From assembly GCF_003347205.1 (NCBI RefSeq), contig NZ_QQBJ01000015.1, positions 1-64,000 on the forward strand: 64,000 bases of DNA. The letters are read 5' to 3'. Made by a program: the position numbers and the translations under genes. Under the pieces are notes generated by a model. It was given only the letters and a program-made list of their open reading frames with translations. It did not search any database and was not told the DNA's origin. Shown in pieces: positions 41,651 through 50,812 of the stretch (positions within the stretch are counted from its first letter, which is position 1; the number at the start of each line of letters is the position of its first letter). Origin of the DNA: Mycolicibacterium moriokaense (GTDB lineage Bacteria; Actinomycetota; Actinomycetes; Mycobacteriales; Mycobacteriaceae).

Positions 41651-41863
41651 TCAGCTGGGCTTCACTGTCCTCAATATATCACGAGTCGTGCTATTGCTTA
41701 ATACGTCAAACTCAAATTCATGACTGCAACGAGTACAGGTAACCTTGCCCGACGATCCAGCATTGACTCGAACGCAGAGCTTATTACACTTCTCTTTTCG
41801 GTTCGGGTTGGTCTTTGTCTTCTTGACGACTAGATTTGGGCAGCGTATTTCGACTAGGTTCAT
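41651..41863 (-). CDS. Com-like zinc-ribbon protein
   Basis: 70 residues with VEIRCPNLVV, KCNKLCVRV and VTCTRCSHEFEF. The IRC...CNKL...CxxC layout resembles the Mu Com translational regulator and similar small zinc-ribbon proteins of phages. It may bind RNA. Overlaps the small basic reading frame 41784-41948. Confidence 0.6.
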   Translation of the reverse strand: MNLVEIRCPNLVVKKTKTNPNRKEKCNKLCVRVNAGSSGKVTCTRCSHEFEFDVLSNSTTRDILRTVKPS

Positions 41864-41948
41864 CTACTTTCACTCGTTTAAGTTTACGTTTCGGGATCGG
41901 ACTAAATTTCTTCTTCAATGGTTGAACGTGAATCGGATCATCTATCAT
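41784..41948 (-). CDS. Small basic protein overlapping the zinc-ribbon gene
   Basis: 54 residues: IHVQPLKKKFSPIPKRKLKR then acidic/polar tail. Starts 3 bp after the stop of the 2H phosphoesterase gene. It overlaps the first 80 bp of the Com-like gene in another frame. Nucleic-acid binding is plausible from its charge only. Confidence 0.4.
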   Translation of the reverse strand: MIDDPIHVQPLKKKFSPIPKRKLKRVKVDEPSRNTLPKSSRQEDKDQPEPKREV

Positions 41949-41950
41949 TT

Positions 41951-42514
41951 TCAGTCTCCATAGTTTAGCGCTCGGATTCCGATAGATCGGCCATTGAAAC
42001 GTTCACCAAGCGCTGCGATGTACTGATCGCGCTTAGCATCATCCTTTTTTATGTAAGCCAAAGTGATATGTGCCCGATACGTAGGAAAGGTATCTATATG
42101 TGGCAACAATCTTAGTCGCGCATTTCCCTCTACGAGCTCGTTTGTGAGCTCTAACTCTGCAACTAAACAGTAATATGGTTCTTGTTGATCCTGACTCTCA
42201 AATGCCGTGATGTGGTCAATCGTCAAGCTATCAATCTGCCAATCATTAAGCACGGCGTCGACGTGCTTCTGCATTGCAGATCCCGGTTGTAATAGTCCAT
42301 AGAGCAAGGTGACGTGTGGAACTACCTCTGATACAATTCCATCAACATGCGAATGCGCCTGTGAATCTTGGGCATAGTAAAGGTCTTCCGAATCAATTAT
42401 GTCGCTTACCTTCAACTGTTCAGTATCCAGCATGATACAGCCCATATGGCCTGTATCGATCCCGAGATTTACATATACCTCCTTGAATTGATTTGCAGAA
42501 AGTTGCTGTGTCAT
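41951..42514 (-). CDS. 2H phosphoesterase (2'-5' RNA ligase/cyclic-nucleotide phosphodiesterase fold)
   Basis: 187 residues. Two HxT motifs of the 2H superfamily are visible: HVTLLYG and HITLAYI, about 70 residues apart. Members hydrolyse 2'-5' or cyclic phosphodiesters; phage Acb1 uses this fold to destroy CBASS signal nucleotides. N-terminal GIDTGHMGCIMLD suggests an additional pocket. It lies between the portal and capsid genes in the late operon, so it would be made late and perhaps packaged. An anti-defence role is inference. Confidence 0.75.
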   Translation of the reverse strand: MTQQLSANQFKEVYVNLGIDTGHMGCIMLDTEQLKVSDIIDSEDLYYAQDSQAHSHVDGIVSEVVPHVTLLYGLLQPGSAMQKHVDAVLNDWQIDSLTIDHITAFESQDQQEPYYCLVAELELTNELVEGNARLRLLPHIDTFPTYRAHITLAYIKKDDAKRDQYIAALGERFNGRSIGIRALNYGD

Positions 42515-42525
42515 AAAGCTTCTCT

Positions 42526-44706
42526 TTAGGCATCCTTGATTATCAGTTCATAATCACACTCACACCGTGGATGGGCGTTCCCGCTCTCTAGCTTCTCGTA
42601 ATCGATGTGCATCACACGAACAACTGACGTTCCATCAGCATGGGTGAAGTTCGCTTGAACGTCATCGCCCAGGTCTCGGAACGGCTGATCAAACGGCACT
42701 GGCGCTTCCGCAGCAAGAGCCAGACAGAACGGGCATGGATTGTCCGAGTGTGTCGTCCACTGCTTGTATGCCTGCTTCAGCTTGCCGACTGACTCGAGGA
42801 ACTGACGGTCGGCGTCATACTGAGCGCGATTGAATGATCGATAAGTCTCGCTCTTGGCGATGAGGTCGGCGCGTTGGGTCGAGATGTACGAAAACTCCTG
42901 GCGGATAGCGCTTATCAACTCATCGCGGCTGGCGCCCTCCAGAGCGGCCTTCCGTACAGCATCGAGCAGATCATCAAGGATGGTGTTGACGTGCGATCCT
43001 GCGGCCTTCTGTGCGGTCTCAGCGATGTAGTTTTTCAACGGTCCATCGATCACGAACGATGGTGTTGCCGTCAGGACGAGATCAGCGAACTCAACGACTC
43101 GCTGTTGCAAGACATCCGCCGCCACTGGTGGGATAGCTGACAGGTAGTACAGCGTGATTGAGGCAATCAGTGCTTGTATGGCATCGTGCTTGCTCTGCTC
43201 ATCAACGATGTCTGACTGGCTCTTGTAGTCATTCTTAGTCACCTTGTCCACGACCGCCGCCACCAGTTGTGCTTGAACGCTTACGACGCTGGCCTTCAGT
43301 ACTGCTTCATGGTCAGTGATAAAGCTCTCGCGATCGAGGGCGTTGCGTGTTCGAGTATTCGAGGGCGTTGCGTTGGGGTCATCAACTTTTGGAGTCGAAG
43401 CATCCGAGATAGGAGTGGCCGGCACAGTTGGTACGACCGGATCATTCTTCGGATCACCAAGCTCTTCGAGAGTCATCTCACCCGCGACATACCGTGCAGC
43501 TATATCGCGGTCATAGCCGCGGTTGACCAGCGTGGTATAGAGATCAAAGCCTTCAGACCGAACGTCGATGTCCTTTAGCTCGGCATCCCTGTCCTGTCCA
43601 AGTGGTGAGTCAACGTAGATGCGGTAGCGATCCTTCTTCCACTGCTTGTTGTAGTTGCGTTTGTAGTCCTGGTTGAGTGCGTTGATGATGATCTGAAGTG
43701 CTGGCATGGAGATGTCGGCAATGAACTGGTCATCTTGAACCTCAGCCGTGTCGCGAGTCACACCCGACTGCTCGATGCCAAGTTTGGTACGAGACACACC
43801 TGTAGCCGCAATCAGTGCGTTCAGACTGATCTCATTGACATCAGTCGGCATCGACTTCTTGAGATCAACCTGCATATCGATCCAGTCAAACGTCCCCTTG
43901 CCCTCGACGAATATTGGCTCATCATTACGATCACGACCAACTAGCCGTGATTTCAAGTTATCCAGTTGCTCGTCTTCGAGTACCAGATCACCGTTATTGA
44001 CCATAATGGCACCTGGCACTTTTTCGTTCCGGCGCAAGGTATTTCGTATCTGTTGGCTCGCTTGCTTCAAGTTGAACTGAGCATCTTTGGCGGCATCGGA
44101 TGGCGAGTATGGTTCTGTCTTCTTGATCGGGTTGAGCAATCGGATCTCGATGATCATGTGTGGCTGCCACACACGCAGCAGACCATCGTGCTGTTCAAGA
44201 TAGTGATCGACACTCATGTCTTCTTGACGCACAACACGCGTAATCTCGTATGGGTTCAGCAGCTTAAAGTGCTGTGGTTCTCCGATAATGGTCTTGTCGC
44301 TGTTGATGTTTCGAATAACGGCAAGATAATAAATACCTTTCAAACCCAGGTAAGTTTGGATTTCACGCCAGAACTCATCATTGGCAAAATCAAGCGATTC
44401 ATCGACTATGTTCAGATATGGGTGTACGACCGGCTCACGATTAGCTTTAGCCTTATCAACGATTTCTTTCGCCGCATCAGTCCGTAGATTATACTCAGCG
44501 AGCCACGCGACGCGATTCGCGATCTTATTGATCGCCCCGTACATATAGCCGGTGTACTTGTCCTGTTCGGACATGATCGTCTGAGTAAAGTCAGCGATGG
44601 TTTTGCCGCGCATACCGTTCACTAAAAAATCTCGACCAAGAGAGACCGAATTATTGGTCTTGCCTTTTGTCGCTATTGTCTGTGCTAGTTTGTCACGCCA
44701 GTGCAT
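42526..44706 (-). CDS. Portal protein fused to MuF-type head morphogenesis domain
   Basis: 726 residues. Residues about 1-430 are a portal (DKYTGYMYGAINKIANRVAW, EDEQLDNLKSRLVGRDRNDE, ALIAATGVSRTKLGIEQSGV). Residues about 500-726 form a MuF/gp7-like head protein (LISAIRQEFSYISTQRADLI, WTTHSDNPCPFCLALA, GNAHPRCECDYEL with Cys/His pairs). The two are normally separate neighbours. The portal is the DNA channel of the head; MuF proteins are minor head components. Confidence 0.85.
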   Translation of the reverse strand: MHWRDKLAQTIATKGKTNNSVSLGRDFLVNGMRGKTIADFTQTIMSEQDKYTGYMYGAINKIANRVAWLAEYNLRTDAAKEIVDKAKANREPVVHPYLNIVDESLDFANDEFWREIQTYLGLKGIYYLAVIRNINSDKTIIGEPQHFKLLNPYEITRVVRQEDMSVDHYLEQHDGLLRVWQPHMIIEIRLLNPIKKTEPYSPSDAAKDAQFNLKQASQQIRNTLRRNEKVPGAIMVNNGDLVLEDEQLDNLKSRLVGRDRNDEPIFVEGKGTFDWIDMQVDLKKSMPTDVNEISLNALIAATGVSRTKLGIEQSGVTRDTAEVQDDQFIADISMPALQIIINALNQDYKRNYNKQWKKDRYRIYVDSPLGQDRDAELKDIDVRSEGFDLYTTLVNRGYDRDIAARYVAGEMTLEELGDPKNDPVVPTVPATPISDASTPKVDDPNATPSNTRTRNALDRESFITDHEAVLKASVVSVQAQLVAAVVDKVTKNDYKSQSDIVDEQSKHDAIQALIASITLYYLSAIPPVAADVLQQRVVEFADLVLTATPSFVIDGPLKNYIAETAQKAAGSHVNTILDDLLDAVRKAALEGASRDELISAIRQEFSYISTQRADLIAKSETYRSFNRAQYDADRQFLESVGKLKQAYKQWTTHSDNPCPFCLALAAEAPVPFDQPFRDLGDDVQANFTHADGTSVVRVMHIDYEKLESGNAHPRCECDYELIIKDA

Positions 44707-44748
44707 ATTTTTACGAGAGTCTTCTAATGCTTATATTACATGGTTAGT

Positions 44749-46080
44749 CTAAAAAATAATATTGGCCTTCTTGATTTTCGAGGTAAGTTGTGGCCACAGC
44801 CCCATAATCACGGCATCAAAGATGTCCGGTGAAAGCGAACCGGTTCGCTTCTTGACGTCATCCTTGCTCTCGACAGCCAGCTTCTTGTCGGTGGTCTTGT
44901 GGTTATGTGCCATCGCTTCACTGATGAGTTCGTTGCGGAAGGGACAACCCTCCCAGATTTTGATCTCTCCGGTCTCCAGGCCACGAGCAAAGGCGTAGAT
45001 GACCTCAGACCTCAGCTTGTCGAAATCATTCGACGTCGGTGCAAAACCGGATTTAAATTGAAGTGGCTTCAATCCTTTCGATTTCATATGATCAACGACA
45101 CCCACGCCCGTGCCCACCGCGTCGACTGCCGTCATCTCTTTAATGACTGCGTTCTGGGTCATATACTTAATCAACCAGAGTGCCTGGTCATCGGTAGCTA
45201 CCTCTTCATCTGCGTGCTTGGATATTGATATGTCAATCAACGTTTTGCCATACCACAATGCGGCAACCGATCGATCCCTCCCTTCACGCGCAACGTCATA
45301 GCCGATGGAGCGCCTAGCATTCCGTATCTCGTCGGTCAGCTTTTGTATCTCTGCCGCTTCGAAGTAGCGATACTTGAACAGACTGTCGATGTCATCTTCG
45401 AAGTCCCAGTTGTTATTGATGTAGCGCTCTACCCATGCCTTCGGTCGACTGGCAATCAGCTTCTCATAGCGTGACTGATCAGACCAGCTATCCCACCGGG
45501 TGAACTCAAGCACCGCGATGTTTGATGGCAGTGTGCCGGCCTTCCAGCGGGTATAGAACTCCGTCTTGCACCACTTAGAGTTCGGGTTCATCGTGACAAT
45601 CGTGACCGGTGGTGCTGGAAAAGAGCCGTCGCGACCAACACGTGACTGAGCCATCTCGTAGGCCGTCTGGACGATCTCGTCAACCTCATCGATGTGCATA
45701 GCATTGGCCTCAAGACCCTTGAGCTTCATGTGATCTGGGTCTTTGGTGTGATCAGCCTCGATCAGTGGCAACATACTGCCGTTTGTTAACAGCGTGATGT
45801 TCCCAGTGTCAGCCTCAACCTTGTAATCACGGTCCTTGACGAAGTTGCTTTCGTTCAGTACACGCAAGTAGGAACGCAGCACTGTGGCTTTGGCTGTCGT
45901 CTTGTTTCGACGTACGACAGGGATGTATGAGTTTGGGAACGCATCGGCAATGCTGATGATCGCGTGAGCAGCGACATACGTCTTACCAGTCTCAACAGAA
46001 CCGATCAGAACGATGACATCAATGCCAGGCGTGTTAATCAGCTGGATTACTTGGTTCTGCTTGGGCTTCAGTTCTAGCAT
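44749..46080 (-). CDS. terL: Terminase large subunit
   Basis: 443 residues. Walker A GSVETGKTYVAAHA near residue 26, Walker B-like NAMHIDEVDEIV, a coupling motif TIVTMNPNSKW, and RNase H-like nuclease elements in the second half (SIGYDVAREGRDRSVAALWY; TAVDAVGTGVGVVDHM; SPDIFDAVIMGLWP). It translocates and cuts DNA into proheads. Overlaps the small subunit by 47 bases. Confidence 0.93.
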   Translation of the reverse strand: MLELKPKQNQVIQLINTPGIDVIVLIGSVETGKTYVAAHAIISIADAFPNSYIPVVRRNKTTAKATVLRSYLRVLNESNFVKDRDYKVEADTGNITLLTNGSMLPLIEADHTKDPDHMKLKGLEANAMHIDEVDEIVQTAYEMAQSRVGRDGSFPAPPVTIVTMNPNSKWCKTEFYTRWKAGTLPSNIAVLEFTRWDSWSDQSRYEKLIASRPKAWVERYINNNWDFEDDIDSLFKYRYFEAAEIQKLTDEIRNARRSIGYDVAREGRDRSVAALWYGKTLIDISISKHADEEVATDDQALWLIKYMTQNAVIKEMTAVDAVGTGVGVVDHMKSKGLKPLQFKSGFAPTSNDFDKLRSEVIYAFARGLETGEIKIWEGCPFRNELISEAMAHNHKTTDKKLAVESKDDVKKRTGSLSPDIFDAVIMGLWPQLTSKIKKANIIF

Positions 46081-46621
46081 TACGTGGTTGGATAGGACTT
46101 ACGATTCGCGGCGCAATAGTTTCACCATTGCTGGTGAGATCTTGCTCGATTTTATCTTTCCAACCATAGTTATTCTTCAGATTGAAGATAGATCCAGTCG
46201 GTGTCGAGCTGAATAACATCTGTTCATTGAACTGCTCGCAACGGAGCTTGGCTCTTTTTATTGTGTCAGAAAACTTTGCGACATCGGGATCATATCCTTC
46301 ATCATCCTCTTTCTTATCTCGATTGCCACTTTCATAGTCTAGTAACGTCTCACGGCTAGTATTAAGAGCAAGGGCTAGACCCGTAATCGTATACGGAACT
46401 TGGTCGGTCATCACCTTGTGAGTTACTTGAACTAAATAATTGAGACCGTTCTTGTCTTTCTTCAGCTTTCCGTCCTTAGTGCGAGCCTGGACCCACTCAG
46501 TAATCTCAACCATGTGAGGATCACACTGCGAAAAGTAGGCATCAATCTTCTTCCGAAGTTCAGCCACTGACTTAAACTTGAGAGGACGGCCACCGGGATG
46601 CTTTAATTTACTATCTGCCAT
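46034..46621 (-). CDS. terS: Terminase small subunit
   Basis: 195 residues. N-terminal GGRPLKFKSVAELRKKIDAYF is the start common in DNA-packaging small subunits, followed by an HTH-like region (YTITGLALALNTSRETLLDY) and IKRAKLRCEQFNEQMLF. Its C-terminal tail (PRIVSPIQ) overlaps the large-subunit start. It recognises phage DNA for packaging. Confidence 0.8.
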   Translation of the reverse strand: MADSKLKHPGGRPLKFKSVAELRKKIDAYFSQCDPHMVEITEWVQARTKDGKLKKDKNGLNYLVQVTHKVMTDQVPYTITGLALALNTSRETLLDYESGNRDKKEDDEGYDPDVAKFSDTIKRAKLRCEQFNEQMLFSSTPTGSIFNLKNNYGWKDKIEQDLTSNGETIAPRIVSPIQPRNARTEAQAEPSNPAD

Positions 46622-46628
46622 ATGTACT

Positions 46629-47423
46629 TTACGTTATAACACTTTGTTGAATTTTACGCACCCACTTATCACCATCTTTTACTAATCTGGCAGAGACAAC
46701 AGGCGTAGTAGTCGCATTTATTGCGGAGCCGTCTTTCCGCATATGATCAATGTTCAGTCCCCACACTACATAGTGCTTATAGCCAAGCTTCCGCATCTCG
46801 ATACCCCACCCGACATCAGGTCCGAGTGTATTGCCATCAAACGGTGCTGCATCAATCTCGATGTAGCGATCACGTTTCGTTAAGTAGGTATACCACCCGG
46901 CAGCGTCACATTCTTCGATGCCATCACCTGGCAGCATCGTGTGAATCTCAGTGGGTGCGTAAACATCGTCCGCTTTCCACACACCGATGTGCGGTATCCC
47001 CCAGCGCCCTACTTCGACACCACTCACCATGCCTGCGAACGGATAGACGCGGTAGACGGCCAGAAGAACGTCGAGCGTGTTTGCCGGCGGAATTGAATCG
47101 TCTTCAATACTCAGCACGTAGTCACAAGCTGGCATGAGATCTTTTGACTCGTTCTTGATGTCTGCTATTCGCCTGCGTCGCTTACCATCCTGCGCAAAAG
47201 TTGCCCGTGGTTCCTTCCAGCGCGGACGTTGGATACAAAGCTTCTCGGCGAACTTCGCGTGATCGACGTACTTCTGACAGATGTCGAACAATGCCTTATC
47301 ACCGTCAACATAGACAAAGATCCCAGTGCTGTCGTTATCGCACTCGATAAACTCCAGTGCTGTGAACAACTTGTCGAGATAATTAGCACGTGAGACCGGT
47401 ATAAAGATCGTCACCTTAGTCAT
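46629..47423 (-). CDS. Glycosyltransferase (GT-A fold)
   Basis: 264 residues from the ATG at 47423, which overlaps the previous stop. N-terminal VTIFIPVSRANYLDKLFTALE and IFVYVDGDKALFD; SIEDDSIPPANTLDVLL supplies the DxD-like acidic motif. Last gene of a leftward series of sugar-transfer genes just upstream of the terminase genes. Probably decorates a phage surface protein; host wall modification is the alternative. Confidence 0.75.
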   Translation of the reverse strand: MTKVTIFIPVSRANYLDKLFTALEFIECDNDSTGIFVYVDGDKALFDICQKYVDHAKFAEKLCIQRPRWKEPRATFAQDGKRRRRIADIKNESKDLMPACDYVLSIEDDSIPPANTLDVLLAVYRVYPFAGMVSGVEVGRWGIPHIGVWKADDVYAPTEIHTMLPGDGIEECDAAGWYTYLTKRDRYIEIDAAPFDGNTLGPDVGWGIEMRKLGYKHYVVWGLNIDHMRKDGSAINATTTPVVSARLVKDGDKWVRKIQQSVIT

Positions 47424-48456
47424 TGAAGATCTCCAGAACATCTCGATACACCGGTTCGAGCTTCTGCCAACTCAATGAACTCGCTAGATCGCGAGCTTGC
47501 TTGCCCATATTTTCTACAGCTTGCTGGTCGCGGTAGAGATCAAGCATCTTCTGAGCGAGTGGCTGCACGTTGGTATCCCAAATCTCAACTGTGCCACGTG
47601 GTTTGAATGATCGTGGGTTACGAGTGACGTCTGTGAGCCATTCTGAGGGCATCCAGGAGTCATTCGGCGATATAGACGGCATCAGTACCGGAATGCCCGC
47701 TGCGACAGCCTCCTGGGCTGGTAGACATAGGCCGCCGTAGCGACGTGGCAGCACGAGTATGTCGCCCTGGGCGTAAAGGTCACTGTAGTCATCAACGTGC
47801 TCGATCAGCTCGATACGTGTGCCGTTAATCAATCGTCTAATCTCGGCATCAGGCTTCTGGCAGTACAGAAGAAATCTGATCTTCGGTTCATGCGGTTGGG
47901 CCATCCGCGCCGCCGCGATGAAGTCCCTCGTACCGTTCCGATCATTCGCAGCCGGGCGACCGGCTATGTGGAAGTATGTCTCGACTTTCGTCACGTGACG
48001 CTGTCGCAGCTTGTGGCTGTCGACGGGTACTGGTAGGTAGATGACATCGGTGTCCGGTAGCAATGATTGAATCTCATCCTGTTTCCAGACAGTCGGAAGC
48101 GCAATGACATCTGGTCGCGGCAGATTGGGACGGACGAAGTAGTCCAGTAGTTCGGGGTTGATCTGCATGATGATCCTGATTCCACGCTCTTTGGCCCGAC
48201 TGATGAGGCGGTAATTCAGCGGCGTTTCACACAGAAACAGGGTGTCGATGCCGTACAGAAAGCGCTCGATGTCTGATGTCGTCGGGATGCCGCGCGTTCG
48301 AACATCGAACTCGTACCAGTCTTCATGCACCGGCATACCGTTCAAACTGCTGATGTCTACCAGCATTGTCCTGGCTGGTTTGAGCATCCGGTACAGAAGC
48401 TCAGTCTGGCGCCCTAGCCCAGTGTCAGTGGCATAGACAAGCATCCCGAGCTTCAT
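47416..48456 (-). CDS. Glycosyltransferase (GT-B fold, GT4-like)
   Basis: 346 residues: MLVYATDTGLGRQTELLYRM at the N-terminus and a C-terminal nucleotide-sugar domain with DILVLPRRYGGLCLPAQEAVAAG, the E/G-rich motif of GT4-like retaining enzymes. Four-base overlap with the next gene. In the same decoration block. Confidence 0.82.
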   Translation of the reverse strand: MKLGMLVYATDTGLGRQTELLYRMLKPARTMLVDISSLNGMPVHEDWYEFDVRTRGIPTTSDIERFLYGIDTLFLCETPLNYRLISRAKERGIRIIMQINPELLDYFVRPNLPRPDVIALPTVWKQDEIQSLLPDTDVIYLPVPVDSHKLRQRHVTKVETYFHIAGRPAANDRNGTRDFIAAARMAQPHEPKIRFLLYCQKPDAEIRRLINGTRIELIEHVDDYSDLYAQGDILVLPRRYGGLCLPAQEAVAAGIPVLMPSISPNDSWMPSEWLTDVTRNPRSFKPRGTVEIWDTNVQPLAQKMLDLYRDQQAVENMGKQARDLASSLSWQKLEPVYRDVLEIFND

Positions 48457-50084
48457 CTGTCGTACTTATCCTCCCCCTCTCGACCATCGGTGTGGTAGCT
48501 CCGTTGAATGTTGCCTTCAGGGTGATAAATCCAGGTACGCCAGTTGTGCCAACCCATCACGCCGTCAATGTTGTAAGCGGTGTGCAGCTTGCCGTACACG
48601 ACGTCTTCAATGAAATTCTTTTCATCGTGGGGGAAATAGCGGTCGAGTAGATCACGGTAGAAAGCCAATGCAGCAAGATGTGGACGCTGTGACCACTGAA
48701 CCGTGCGGATCATCGGGACACCGCGGATGTCCTGTGGCTTGTCGTCAAGCATCAGGTACTTATGCGGATCGAGGATGTGCGATTCATGGCTGAACCGAAC
48801 CAGATTGGCATCGCCATTGATGATCGTGCGGACGATTCCATGCCAATCAATTTCACCGTCTGTCAGCGGGGTATCTCCCTCAACAAACAGAAGCAGCGGT
48901 GTCCGAACGTACTCCAGCGCTCGCTTCGTAGACACCGCCTGGTGAAGATGCTCATCAAAGACGAGTGGTAGGACATTCTTCCAGTGATGATCAGCCAGCC
49001 AGAGCACACGACGGATGTACTCTTCGTAATCCGAACGCCGGTCTTCTTGTTCCTCTCGGACGCCATCATGCACAAGGATTATCTCGCAGTCGGGCAACTG
49101 CTTTCGGACAGATTCAACCGTCTCTTCGATGATGCGTGTCGACGGATGCGACTTGATCGGGCTCGTCGTAATGATGACCGTGATGGGGAACTCCCAAAAT
49201 CTGTCGCGGATAGCTCCAAGTGCCAGCAGATCTTCGTATAGCCAGTCAGTCATCGTCCGCTTCTGTTTCATCCACCAAGCCGCGACCCTGTTCGCTCGTC
49301 GTGGGTAGTCACCAAGGATGTCCCGAATGTAGCCAGGAAGGTTAACGTAGTTGGTGAGCACCGGAAATGGCGTTCCTGGCAACACTTTCGCCCAGTAGCC
49401 GGTGCTGTCATAGACCGGCGAGACATCATCAGCGATTGGCACAGCATGAGCTTCGAGCGCTTCATAGACACGAAATGAATCAGGCGAGAACGCACCAGAC
49501 GGTGCAGGTGCCACCTTGGTCACCGTCATGTGTAATGCATACTCATCAGGCTTCATACCCTGAGTGAAGCCCTTTGTTGGCTCGATCAGGCTGATGTAGT
49601 CACCGTTGTCCCTCGATAGCGTCGTAAACGCAGCTTGGCGGCGTACGTGTGTCTTTTGAGCAGACAGAAAGACATCAAGTATGCGGTCGCGTGGCTTTGG
49701 ATCGAGGTCATTGAAATGGGGCGGGAAGCCTACTCCGAACAGATGAGCGTCGCCATAATCCCGATCAGTGCGGGGCGTCTGGACCCACCATTTGATGTTG
49801 GGATGCTTCACTTTTGAGACGTCAAACTGGTCCTCTTCATCACCAGTCTTGATGGCCAACACCCACTGATACTGAGCGATCCATTGAGCTATTTCTGCTT
49901 CGTGGCCGTACCAGTATCTGCCTGGTATGACCAGCACGATCCCAGTGGTATCAATCCCTTGCAGATTTACGGCATCGTGCACATAGAACTCGAGACCAGT
50001 TGGATACAGCTTATTCGCGAACAGCAACTCCAAAACGTTTTGGTCCCATTGGTTTCCCGGTTCCAGTCGAACTACCGGGATCAC
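48453..50084 (-). CDS. Large glycosyltransferase-like protein with two sugar-transfer domains
   Basis: 543 residues. The first half has DEYALHMTVTKVAPAPSGAF and SFRVYEALEAHAVPIADDVS, a GT-B C-terminal lobe pattern. The second half has TVIITTSPIKSHPSTRIIEE and LLLFVEGDTPLTDGEIDW, a GT-A pattern with an acidic metal-binding stretch. One polypeptide thus appears to carry two transferase domains. Overlaps neighbours by four bases. Confidence 0.72.
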   Translation of the reverse strand: MIPVVRLEPGNQWDQNVLELLFANKLYPTGLEFYVHDAVNLQGIDTTGIVLVIPGRYWYGHEAEIAQWIAQYQWVLAIKTGDEEDQFDVSKVKHPNIKWWVQTPRTDRDYGDAHLFGVGFPPHFNDLDPKPRDRILDVFLSAQKTHVRRQAAFTTLSRDNGDYISLIEPTKGFTQGMKPDEYALHMTVTKVAPAPSGAFSPDSFRVYEALEAHAVPIADDVSPVYDSTGYWAKVLPGTPFPVLTNYVNLPGYIRDILGDYPRRANRVAAWWMKQKRTMTDWLYEDLLALGAIRDRFWEFPITVIITTSPIKSHPSTRIIEETVESVRKQLPDCEIILVHDGVREEQEDRRSDYEEYIRRVLWLADHHWKNVLPLVFDEHLHQAVSTKRALEYVRTPLLLFVEGDTPLTDGEIDWHGIVRTIINGDANLVRFSHESHILDPHKYLMLDDKPQDIRGVPMIRTVQWSQRPHLAALAFYRDLLDRYFPHDEKNFIEDVVYGKLHTAYNIDGVMGWHNWRTWIYHPEGNIQRSYHTDGREGEDKYDR

Positions 50085-50812
50085 ACCGCCGCCTTTGGCA
50101 CATACATCGTGTGCAACTCATGCTGGTAGTCGAGAATCGTTTCCTCGTAACCAAACTCAATGATCCAGTTGCGAAAGTCTCGGCTGTACTCGCTCCACTG
50201 GTGGAACATGAATTCTGGATGGATCGAGGCGAAGATCATCGGCTTATATTGACGGACAGTCTGCTCTGCGCCACGCATTACTTGCCAGTCCGAACCTTCG
50301 CAGTCAAAGGTGATAATCGTTGGAGGTGGAATACGGTAAGAGACCACATCATCAAGTCGGATGTAAGGATAGTTATTGGCTTCAAGATAGAGTTCTTTGA
50401 AACCGTGGTTGCCGATGACTTCACCGTCGGCATAGTCGGGAAACTGACGTTCTTTTAGATGAGCTAGCGCATCGTTTGATGTCCTGTTGCTCGCGAAGCC
50501 ATCAAATGATGCGAGTGGCGGCTGGAGTCCATTGGCTTCCCATATGGCTTTCATGTTCGGCCATACCTTCGGGTTCGGTTCGAAGAGAACAACTTCCGCG
50601 CCCCACATCTGACAGAGTGCAGACATCTCGCCTTCCTCAGCACCGACGTAGTACACAACAGGATGCTGCTGAGACGTGATGGTGTTGAACATGGCAGCTA
50701 GACGGCGCTTCTCCCAGCCTGACTCGGTGTACCACTCTGGCCGATCTGCTCGATGCTTTGGTAGAACAATCTCCCACTCGCCGTTCAGCTTGGCTTTGAC
50801 CATCTCTGTCAT
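50081..50812 (-). CDS. FkbM-family SAM-dependent methyltransferase
   Basis: 243 residues from the ATG at 50812 that overlaps the upstream stop (ATGA). SAM-binding strand VVYYVGAEEGEMSALCQMW, acidic VVLFEPNPKVWPNMK, and the FkbM-type TIITFDCEGSDWQVMRGAEQ. FkbM enzymes O-methylate sugars. Within a glycosyltransferase operon it probably caps the glycan. Confidence 0.8.
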   Translation of the reverse strand: MTEMVKAKLNGEWEIVLPKHRADRPEWYTESGWEKRRLAAMFNTITSQQHPVVYYVGAEEGEMSALCQMWGAEVVLFEPNPKVWPNMKAIWEANGLQPPLASFDGFASNRTSNDALAHLKERQFPDYADGEVIGNHGFKELYLEANNYPYIRLDDVVSYRIPPPTIITFDCEGSDWQVMRGAEQTVRQYKPMIFASIHPEFMFHQWSEYSRDFRNWIIEFGYEETILDYQHELHTMYVPKAAV

